A stretch of DNA of 6,949 nucleotides from RGIG250 sp964540025. GTDB taxonomy: Bacteria > Bacillota > Negativicutes > Selenomonadales > Selenomonadaceae. Made by a program: the position numbers and the translations under genes. Numbering within the stretch: the first letter of the stretch is position 1; every line of letters begins with the position of its first letter. Where the stretch lies: the NCBI GenBank assembly GCA_964540025.1, contig CAZIKQ010000071.1, positions 1-6,949 of the forward strand. Direction: 5' to 3'. Positions 1 to 5,820 of the stretch are shown here, piece after piece. The notes under the pieces were generated by a model, which saw nothing but the letters and a program-made list of their open reading frames with translations, was not told the origin of the DNA and made no database searches.

Positions 1-30
1 TTCGACCACCTCCCCTACAGGGGAGGCTTT
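1..30. repeat. Partial copy of palindromic intergenic element (cut by window edge)
   Basis: Bases 9-26 are a perfect palindrome apart from its two central bases (CCTCCCCT-AC-AGGGGAGG). Bases 7-30 are the exact reverse complement of 3970-3993, a 24-base match, and the similarity extends to base 1 with two mismatches (TTCGAC here against TTCGGG in the reverse complement of the other copy). The window therefore opens inside a second copy of the element found between the kinase and HD-GYP genes, in opposite orientation, with the remainder lying to the left of base 1. Its function is not known to me; such palindromes can act as RNA hairpins or be dispersed non-autonomous repeats. Confidence 0.8.
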
Positions 31-39
31 TGTGGTGGG

Positions 40-149
40 ACAGTCAATTCTCATAGAGAGGGTAAAAGCGGTGATTGATTTTGGCGGGGTACCAATTTTC
101 CCGGTGTCTCCCCAAAAGTATACAATATTCATGTTGGACAATTGACTGT
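40..149. repeat. 10-bp perfect inverted repeat, right arm covering the -35 box
   Basis: ACAGTCAATT at 40-49 and AATTGACTGT at 140-149 are exact reverse complements 90 bases apart. The right arm contains the -35 hexamer TTGACT (142-147) of the kinase promoter. The arms could be a two-site operator, the ends of a small inserted element, or chance; the sequence does not decide. Confidence 0.45.
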
Positions 150-170
150 TAAACGGGAGAATTATATAAT
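142..170 (+). promoter_or_regulatory. SigA-type promoter for the kinase/HD-GYP unit
   Basis: TTGACT (142-147) and a perfect TATAAT (165-170) are separated by exactly 17 bases (148-164), the optimal housekeeping-sigma spacing. The start of transcription is expected around 177-178, which leaves a leader of about 112 nt before the kinase start codon. I see no recognisable riboswitch in that leader. The promoter is close to consensus, so expression would be strong unless repressed, and the 10-bp inverted repeat overlapping the -35 box is a candidate control site. Confidence 0.85.
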
Positions 171-275
171 ACAGTCGAGTGAGTTTGTTCCGAAGAAGGA
201 AGAAAAAATAAAAAATCATGAACAGGATGATCAGCGTATATATGGATAAAATAATCGGTGGAACTCATAGCCGTC

Positions 276-282
276 AGGGAGG
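276..282 (+). promoter_or_regulatory. Ribosome binding site deciding the kinase start
   Basis: AGGGAGG ends 7 bases before the ATG at 290. In-frame ATGs upstream (218, 227, 242) have no well-spaced Shine-Dalgarno sequence and would bury the signal peptide behind an extra 24 or fewer residues, so 290 is the preferred start. Confidence 0.85.
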
Positions 283-289
283 AAATACA

Positions 290-3200
290 ATGCGGGGTAT
301 ACGGAATTTTTACGCTGTCGGGGCAAAGCTTCTGCTTTGCCTGCTGTTTATGGTGACAGCTCTGCCCCGGCCAGTCGCCGGAGCGCAGGACATGATCCGA
401 GTCGGCTACTATCTGAAGGCGGATTTTCAGGAGATCACGGGTCCGGACGGGGTAAAGAGCGGCTATGCCTACGAGTATTTCCATAAGCTGGCTCAGATCG
501 CCACCGACTGGAAGTACGAGTATGTCTATGAAGATTACGATACGCTCTATCAGATGCTTCTGCGGGGCGAAATAGATCTTTTGGCCGGCGTTTTCAAAAC
601 AGAAGACCGCCAGGGGCGGATACTTTTCCCTGAGCAGGCCATGGGAGAGGAGCACTATGATCTGCTCCGCCGGGCGGGCGACACTCGGGTGAACGCCGAT
701 CCCGATTCCCTGGCCGGTAAGCGGGTAGGCGCGCTGGATGGGGATCAGGCGGAGATGGTCCGGCAGTATCTGGCGGCGCGGCATGTGCCGGCGGAGGTGG
801 TTGTCTACCGGGACGAGAGGCTCCTAAATGACGCCTTGCTGACGGCTCAGGTGGACGCCATTCTGGGAGGAGACAGCAATTGGGAATTCACGGAGCTGGA
901 AGCCTATACCCAGGTGGGCAGAGCGGAGTATTATATCGCCGTGAGCGCCAGCCGTCCTGACCTGCTGGCTGAGCTGAATGAAACTCAGAAAATACTTTTG
1001 GAACGGGACGGGGATATTTTTGTCAATCTGCGGGCCAGGCATATGCGGAAAACCAATTTCCGGCGGGCTCTGCTGGCCGGGGAGCGGAAGTGGCTGGAGC
1101 AGCACGGGGAGATGCGGGTCGGTTACCTGAAGAACCGGCAGCCTTTCTCCTGGGAATCTGCCGAGGGAGAGGGCAATGGTCTCGTAAGGGAAATGATGCC
1201 CCAGCTGTTTGAGGAGATTCCGGAAGCCAGCGAACTGAAATTTTCCTTTACCGGTTTTAATACCCCGGCGGAAATGTACAAAGCGGTAAATGACGGACGG
1301 GTGGATGTGTGCTTCCCCGTGGATTCAGACATCTGGGTCGCCGAAACCTCCGGACTTCTGGTAACGGAAGAAGTGGTTCCTGTTCCCTGGCGGGTGGTGT
1401 ACCGGGACGGGGGCAACAGCACGGAAGTCGAAACGGTAGCGGTAGCGGAGGACAGCGCCCTCAATCAGGCTCTGGTTGACATTTATTATCCCGGAGCGAA
1501 GAAGATTGCCTATAAGGACCGGGAGGCCGCCCTGAAGGCCGCAAAAAACGGCGAGGCTGACGTGACGATGGTCGACGCCTACACCATCAGCCGGATGTCC
1601 GGCACGCTGGAATACCGGGGACTCAACTCCCGGGTTATCGGCATCCGCAGCTTCAGCCTGGGGGTAAATCAGGGTGATGTCGGTCTTTTGAGCCTGCTGA
1701 ACCGGGCCATCGGCCTTCAGAAAAACAATTTTGCCCTGGGGATTTTACAGCGTTACGCCAATTCGTATAAAGAAGTTTCCGTCGTGGATTTCGTGTACCA
1801 GAACATCATGCTGGCGGTAGCTGTCATGCTTCTGATAATCGGACTCTGCATTGTTCTGCTTATCAACTGGTCAAATGCCTCCAAACGGGACAAGGCTCTC
1901 AGCCGCAGTTTACAGGAAGCGGTAAAGGAGCGGGAAGCCCAGCTGGAGAAAATTACCGTCCTGAACCAGCTTCTCTCCAATCAAAAGGAGGAGCTGCAAA
2001 CAAAGCAGCAGAAGCTGGAAGAGGTCACCTGTGAGCAGGAGGCTCAGCTGGAGGAAATCACTGCCCTGAACGATATCCTCTCCAATCAGAAAGAGGAGCT
2101 GCAAACAAAGCAGCAGAAGATGGAGGAGCTTGCCTGCGAGCAGGAGGCTCAGCTGGAGGAAATCACCGCCCTGAACGATATTCTCTCAAACCAGAAAGAG
2201 GAGCTGCAAACAAAGCAGCAAAAGATGGAGGAGCTTGCCTGCGAGCAGGAAGCCCAGCTGGAGGAAATCACCGCCCTGAACGACCTGCTGGAAACCCAGA
2301 AGGAAAACCTCACGCGGACAAACGGGGAGCTGTCCCGGTCCTTTGGCATTATCGAAGCCGTCAGTCAGGATTACAGCACCCTGTGGCTCGTGGAGTGCAA
2401 GACCCTGAAAATGAAGCTTATCCGTACCGCTCAGAATGACAGCAGAAGGGCTTCCGCCGCAATGGGTCTGGACGGTGACGACTACCGGGAAGCCATCAAG
2501 CTGTACATCGAGCGCTTTGTTTCTCCGGAGGATCGGGAACGGGTGACCAGGGAGTTCTCCCCGGAGGTGGTCCTCAGCCATCTGGACGCTTCCGACAAGA
2601 TTTATGCCGTAAACTACCTGTGCATTGACGAACCAAATATAACCACCTACTATCAGGCCGCTTATGCCTCACTGCCCAACGATAAGGACGGCAGGTACTT
2701 CGTCCTGGGATTCCGGGATATCGACGCGGTGGTCAAGGCGGAAAGAAAGACGAAGCAGGAGCTTCAGGAAGCCAGGCTGGAAGCCGAGGAGGCAAATCAG
2801 GCCAAGACCCGCTTCCTCTTCAACATGAGCCACGATATCCGCACCCCGATGAACGCCATTATCGGCTTTACGGATCTGGCCATCAAGCATCGGGGAGAGC
2901 CGGATCGCCTTTCCGACTGCCTGTCAAAAATCAAGGACTCCGGCGGGATTTTGCTGTCCATCATCAACAACGTGCTGGAAATGTCCCGGATAGAAAAAGG
3001 CTCCGTGACAGTCACCGAGACCGTCTGGAAAACCGGCCAGACGATTCCCATGCTGGTGAACATGTTCAAGGATATGATGGAAAACAAGAACATCAAATTT
3101 ACCCAGTCAGCAAACATAAAGCACGAATATATCATGTGCGACGCGGTAAAGCTGCGGGAAATCATGATGAATCTTGTTTCCAACGCCTACAAGTACACGA

Positions 3201-3937
3201 ACCCCGGCGGCACGGTTCACTATCAGGTCGACGAGCTGCCCAGCGACCGCTCCGGCTATGTGCTGATGCGGGCCACTGTCAGCGATACGGGCATCGGCAT
3301 GAGTGAGGACTACCTGCCCCATTTGTTTGATGAATTTACCCGGGAGCATACCAGCACGGAAACAAAGGTGGAGGGTACCGGCCTCGGTATGCCCATCGTC
3401 AAGAAGCTGGTAGATATTTTGGGCGGTACCATCAGCGTAAAGAGCAAGCTGGGAGAAGGAAGTACCTTCGTGGTGGAGATTCCCCAGCGGATTGCCACCA
3501 TTGAGCAACAGGCTCAGGAGGTGGAGGTGGTGTCGGATGAGCCTGTGGACTTTACCGGCAGCCAGCTCCTCCTGGTGGAAGACAATCCCCTGAACGCGGA
3601 AATCGCTACGGAGATCCTCAAGGAAGCAGGCTTTGAAGTGGACTGGGCGGAAAGCGGCGAGCAGTGCATGGAAAAAGTCACCGCCGTGGACGCCGGATAC
3701 TACGACGCCATTCTCATGGATATCCAGATGCCGGGGATGAACGGCTACGAAACCACCATGGCCATCCGCAAGCTGGATTCGGCCAGGGCGGCGGTGCCCA
3801 TCATCGCCATGACGGCCAACGCCTTTGAGGAAGACAGGCGGAACGCCATCAAGGCAGGCATGGACGGCCACGTGGCCAAGCCCGTGGACGTGGCGCTGTT
3901 GATGGAGACCCTCACCAGGATACTGAAGAAAAAATGA
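290..3937 (+). CDS. BvgS-like hybrid sensor histidine kinase with two SBP domains and repeat coiled coil
   Basis: This 1215-residue membrane sensor kinase probably reads a small extracytoplasmic ligand and starts a phosphorelay. Residues 1-32 form a signal peptide (basic start, hydrophobic LLLCLLFMV, AGA/Q cleavage site). Two SBP_bac_3-type domains follow, at about 34-250 (opening IRVGYY) and 273-495 (opening MRVGYLKNRQPFSW); the joining RKWLEQHGEMRVGY resembles the BvgS/EvgS linker. One membrane helix lies at about 506-527. Then come a cytoplasmic coiled coil with 35-residue repeats (549-672), a PAS-like region (about 687-815), HisKA with phospho-acceptor H848 in FNMSHDIRTP, HATPase with N965 (N box), DTGIGM (999-1004) and GTGLGMPIV (1029-1037), and a C-terminal receiver with acidic E1097/D1098, phospho-acceptor D1144, T1175 and K1197. 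All key kinase and receiver residues are present. Its ligand cannot be read from sequence. The start at 290 is set by the ribosome site and signal peptide. It lies upstream of an HD-GYP regulator in the same direction, likely its partner. Confidence 0.95.
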   Translation: MRGIRNFYAVGAKLLLCLLFMVTALPRPVAGAQDMIRVGYYLKADFQEITGPDGVKSGYAYEYFHKLAQIATDWKYEYVYEDYDTLYQMLLRGEIDLLAGVFKTEDRQGRILFPEQAMGEEHYDLLRRAGDTRVNADPDSLAGKRVGALDGDQAEMVRQYLAARHVPAEVVVYRDERLLNDALLTAQVDAILGGDSNWEFTELEAYTQVGRAEYYIAVSASRPDLLAELNETQKILLERDGDIFVNLRARHMRKTNFRRALLAGERKWLEQHGEMRVGYLKNRQPFSWESAEGEGNGLVREMMPQLFEEIPEASELKFSFTGFNTPAEMYKAVNDGRVDVCFPVDSDIWVAETSGLLVTEEVVPVPWRVVYRDGGNSTEVETVAVAEDSALNQALVDIYYPGAKKIAYKDREAALKAAKNGEADVTMVDAYTISRMSGTLEYRGLNSRVIGIRSFSLGVNQGDVGLLSLLNRAIGLQKNNFALGILQRYANSYKEVSVVDFVYQNIMLAVAVMLLIIGLCIVLLINWSNASKRDKALSRSLQEAVKEREAQLEKITVLNQLLSNQKEELQTKQQKLEEVTCEQEAQLEEITALNDILSNQKEELQTKQQKMEELACEQEAQLEEITALNDILSNQKEELQTKQQKMEELACEQEAQLEEITALNDLLETQKENLTRTNGELSRSFGIIEAVSQDYSTLWLVECKTLKMKLIRTAQNDSRRASAAMGLDGDDYREAIKLYIERFVSPEDRERVTREFSPEVVLSHLDASDKIYAVNYLCIDEPNITTYYQAAYASLPNDKDGRYFVLGFRDIDAVVKAERKTKQELQEARLEAEEANQAKTRFLFNMSHDIRTPMNAIIGFTDLAIKHRGEPDRLSDCLSKIKDSGGILLSIINNVLEMSRIEKGSVTVTETVWKTGQTIPMLVNMFKDMMENKNIKFTQSANIKHEYIMCDAVKLREIMMNLVSNAYKYTNPGGTVHYQVDELPSDRSGYVLMRATVSDTGIGMSEDYLPHLFDEFTREHTSTETKVEGTGLGMPIVKKLVDILGGTISVKSKLGEGSTFVVEIPQRIATIEQQAQEVEVVSDEPVDFTGSQLLLVEDNPLNAEIATEILKEAGFEVDWAESGEQCMEKVTAVDAGYYDAILMDIQMPGMNGYETTMAIRKLDSARAAVPIIAMTANAFEEDRRNAIKAGMDGHVAKPVDVALLMETLTRILKKK
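1934..2305 (+). repeat. 105-bp tandem repeat (35-residue coiled-coil unit), three full copies plus a partial
   Basis: Units are 1934-2038, 2039-2143 and 2144-2248, followed by a partial fourth at 2249-2305 that runs into the PAS-like region. Each full unit encodes 35 residues, which is five heptads, starting EAQLE and ending CEQ. Units 2 and 3 encode identical peptides and differ at five of 105 bases, all silent; unit 1 is more diverged. Each full unit carries one cysteine (residues 581, 616, 651). The block extends the parallel signalling helix between membrane segment and PAS-like region without breaking heptad phase. The near-identity suggests recent duplication, and copy number may vary between strains. 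Confidence 0.95.
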
Positions 3938-3943
3938 AATTAT

Positions 3944-3962
3944 GCCTCCTCTACAGGGAGCC
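3944..3962. repeat. Decayed palindromic repeat unit
   Basis: GCCTCCTCTACAGGGAGCC, just after the kinase stop codon, resembles the palindrome at 4065-4082 (GCTCCCCTACAGGGGAGC) but with substitutions and lost bases that weaken the stem. It reads as a degenerate relative of the neighbouring element, suggesting that more than one copy has settled in this gap. Confidence 0.6.
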
Positions 3963-3969
3963 ACAGCCC

Positions 3970-4083
3970 AAAGCCTCCCCTGTAGGGGAGGTGCCCGAAG
4001 GGCGGAGGGGTGACAGATTAAGCGAAAGGTTTGTCATGTCACCCCTCAGGCGGCTGCGCCGCCAGCTCCCCTACAGGGGAGCC
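3970..4083. repeat. Composite inverted-repeat element made of nested hairpins
   Basis: The left arm has a palindrome CCTCCCC-TGTA-GGGGAGG (3974-3991), a small hairpin GCCC-GAA-GGGC (3993-4003) and AGGGGTGACA (4006-4015). The right arm mirrors it: TGTCACCCCT (4037-4046), hairpin GGCGGC-TGC-GCCGCC (4049-4063) and palindrome GCTCCCC-TACA-GGGGAGC (4065-4082). The inner 10-mers and the 16-base palindrome cores match exactly as inverted repeats, while the middle hairpins differ in sequence but keep the fold. The RNA could form one long hairpin or four short ones. Neither arm is followed by a T-run, so it is not a standard terminator. It may modulate read-through or mRNA stability between kinase and HD-GYP, or be a non-autonomous mobile repeat. 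A partial copy in opposite orientation lies at 1-30. Confidence 0.85.
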
Positions 4084-4137
4084 ATAACTAACCAATAAAT
4101 TACCCGGTCAGAGACCGTAAAAAATCAGGGACGAGAG

Positions 4138-5232
4138 GTGGACGTGTTGGAAACAGTTTTGATTGTAGATGATGCAGAGCTCAACCGCGATCTTCTGCAC
4201 ATTATTTGTGACCGCAAGTACAATATTTTGGAGGCCTGTGACGGAGAAGAGGCCATCAAGATTATCAAGGAGAAGGGGAGCGAGATCTCCCTCGTTTTCC
4301 TGGATCTGATCATGCCGAAGAAAAACGGGCTGGAGGTATTGGCCTTCTTGCAGTATTCCGAGCGGAAGGCTCATCTTCCGGTCATTATGATTACCGGCGA
4401 GGCCACGGTGGAAAGCGACTTAAAAGCCTACGAATACGGGGCGGATGATATCATCTACAAGCCCTTCGACTCCCGGGTCATCCTCCGCCGGGCGGAAAAC
4501 CTCATCGAGCTGTACAAGCAGCGCCACGATATGGAAGCGAAGCTCATGGAGCAGACCGTGGAGCTGCGCCGGAGCCAGGAAAAGCTCCAGAGAAATAACG
4601 AGTTCCTGATAAACGCCTTGGGCTCCGTGGTGGAGTTCCGCAACCTTGAGTCCGGTACCCACATCCAGCGGGTAAGAAGCTTCACGAAGATTCTGCTTCG
4701 GAGCGTGAAATCCAACTACCCGCAGTATGGCCTTACCGATGACCAGATAAACGTGATTTCCGGGGCGTCGGCCCTCCATGACGTGGGAAAAATCGGCATT
4801 CCCGACGCGATTCTCAACAAGCCCGGCCGCCTGACTCCGGAGGAGTTTGAGACCATGAAGCAGCATACCCTGATCGGCTGCGATATTTTGAAACGGTTCA
4901 AGCAGGAGGAGAGCGAATTTTACCGCTACTGCTATGAGATCTGCCGCTGGCACCATGAGAAGGCGGACGGAAAAGGCTATCCGGACGGCCTGACCGCCGA
5001 TCAGACCCCTATCTGGGCCCAGGCCGCCGCCGTGGCGGACTGCTTCGACGCCCTCGTTTCCAAGCGGGTCTACAAGGATTCCTATGGGATGAGTGAAGCC
5101 TTCGATATGATTCTGCGGGGCGAGTGCGGGGCCTTTTCCAAAGAGATCATGCACTGCTTTGAGCTGGCCCGGGGCGAGCTGTTCAGCGAAGCCGGCCGGA
5201 GCATTTCCCGAATGGGAACGGCGGAAAAATAA
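4138..5232 (+). CDS. Response regulator with receiver and HD-GYP domains (probable c-di-GMP phosphodiesterase)
   Basis: This 364-residue cytoplasmic regulator of the RpfG type is expected to hydrolyse cyclic-di-GMP when its receiver is phosphorylated. Residues 5-122 are a receiver with acidic D11/D12, phospho-acceptor D56 (LVFLDLIMPKKNG), T86 and K108 (KPFD). A charged helix (about 123-155) links to the HD-GYP domain (about 156-350): H175, the HD pair H214-D215 in ALHDVGKIGIPD, H243, H272-H273, the signature HHEKADGKGYP (272-282) and D301. The metal-ligand and GYP residues look intact, so activity is likely. The start is uncertain: GTG at 4138 has AGGGA six bases upstream, while TTG at 4147 has AGAGGTG (4134-4140) six bases upstream and would give METVLIVDD; the difference is three residues. 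No promoter is evident in the preceding 200 bp, so it is probably co-transcribed with the kinase, and an intrinsic terminator follows. Pairing with that kinase is inferred from position. Confidence 0.95.
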   Translation: MDVLETVLIVDDAELNRDLLHIICDRKYNILEACDGEEAIKIIKEKGSEISLVFLDLIMPKKNGLEVLAFLQYSERKAHLPVIMITGEATVESDLKAYEYGADDIIYKPFDSRVILRRAENLIELYKQRHDMEAKLMEQTVELRRSQEKLQRNNEFLINALGSVVEFRNLESGTHIQRVRSFTKILLRSVKSNYPQYGLTDDQINVISGASALHDVGKIGIPDAILNKPGRLTPEEFETMKQHTLIGCDILKRFKQEESEFYRYCYEICRWHHEKADGKGYPDGLTADQTPIWAQAAAVADCFDALVSKRVYKDSYGMSEAFDMILRGECGAFSKEIMHCFELARGELFSEAGRSISRMGTAEK

Positions 5233-5241
5233 ATATTGTCA

Positions 5242-5271
5242 AGCTCCCTGTTTCAGGCAGGGGGCTTTTTT
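5242..5271 (+). terminator. Intrinsic terminator of the kinase/HD-GYP unit
   Basis: A 9-bp stem AGCTCCCTG (5242-5250) / CAGGGGGCT (5258-5266), with one G-U pair and a 7-base loop, leads straight into a T-run (5266-5271). It starts 9 bases after the HD-GYP stop codon, marking the end of that transcription unit. Confidence 0.9.
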
Positions 5272-5374
5272 AGCAGGGGGCGGAAAACTCTATTTACCCG
5301 ATGCGCCGGGCAGTTTATGGGAACCGGCTGTTTTCGTCCGGGAAAATACGGATAAAGGAGAAAAGAAGGATTTC

Positions 5375-5788
5375 ATGAAAAATATGAAAATAGACGCTAA
5401 TGGGACAGAAATAAGGGTGACGGGCGACGTTACTAATGAGAATGCTTACATTTCGCTGACGGATATCGCCAAATATAAAAACCCGGCCAATGCTTTTATC
5501 GTGGTTGCAAACTGGATGCGTAACCGTTCCACAATTTCGTTTTTGGGTTTGTGGGAACAGATCCATAATCCGAATTTTAACCCAATCGAATTCGATAGGT
5601 TTAAGGCAGAGTCGGGAGATAATGCTTTTACATTAACGCCGCAGCAGTGGATAAAAGCCACGGGCGCGACTGGCATTATTTCAAAATCGGGGCGGCATGG
5701 CGGCACTTACGCTCATACTGATATAGCTTTTGAATTTGCCTCTTGGATCTCTCCAGAATTTAAGCTTTATATCATCAAGGATTATTAA
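5375..5788 (+). CDS. KilA-N domain protein, short, lacking the usual C-terminal region
   Basis: This 137-residue protein matches the KilA-N family, a DNA-binding-type domain found in phage and mobile-element proteins. Recognisable stretches are YISLTDIAKYKNP (about 28-40), NWMRNRSTISFLGLWEQIHNPNFNPIEF in the middle (two pieces of the family pattern), FTLTPQQWIKATGATGIISK, and the closing FEFASWISPEFKLYIIKDY. In the bacterial homologues I recall, the protein continues past this point (KEFQRLKEDE-type) for roughly another hundred residues; here a stop follows KDY directly. The gene may therefore be a truncated remnant or a stand-alone domain. The start at 5375 has GAAGGA 4 bases upstream (5365-5370) and AAAGGAG at 5354-5360; an ATG at 5384 is the alternative. 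The gene is visibly A/T-richer than the genes on either side, a sign of transfer. No clear promoter is seen in 5272-5374. Confidence 0.8.
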   Translation: MKNMKIDANGTEIRVTGDVTNENAYISLTDIAKYKNPANAFIVVANWMRNRSTISFLGLWEQIHNPNFNPIEFDRFKAESGDNAFTLTPQQWIKATGATGIISKSGRHGGTYAHTDIAFEFASWISPEFKLYIIKDY

Positions 5789-5820
5789 AGATTTTATGCC
5801 AGTGTAACAGGAGAAAGCCT

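Noticed and set aside
73..118. Imperfect hairpin TTTTGGCGGGG ... CCCCAAAA upstream of the promoter
   Set aside because: Bulged, with a weak inner stem and no T-run; it could be a remnant terminator of an upstream gene, but support is too thin.
218..289. 24-residue N-terminal extension of the kinase from ATG 218
   Set aside because: No well-spaced Shine-Dalgarno sequence, and it would place the signal peptide internally; ATG 290 has AGGGAGG at 7 bases.
178..289. Possible c-di-GMP or other riboswitch in the kinase leader
   Set aside because: The leader is A/T-rich with no paired-stem architecture or conserved aptamer core that I can recognise.
3107..3964. Long minus-strand open frame (285 codons) opposite the kinase and receiver
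   Set aside because: It lies opposite intact HATPase and receiver motifs; its His/Gly/Val-rich composition is that of a shadow frame and no ribosome site precedes it.
3970..4083. CRISPR array or intrinsic terminator in the inter-gene repeat
   Set aside because: There are no direct repeats with unique spacers, and no T-run follows any of the stems; the structure is an inverted-repeat element.
4105..4117. Small hairpin CGGTC-AGA-GACCG before the HD-GYP start
   Set aside because: Five base pairs only and followed by A-residues rather than T; may be chance, and does not occlude the ribosome site.
5159..5374. N-terminal extension of the KilA-N frame into the HD-GYP gene
   Set aside because: It overlaps HD-GYP coding sequence and crosses the terminator; the domain similarity begins only after the ATG at 5375.
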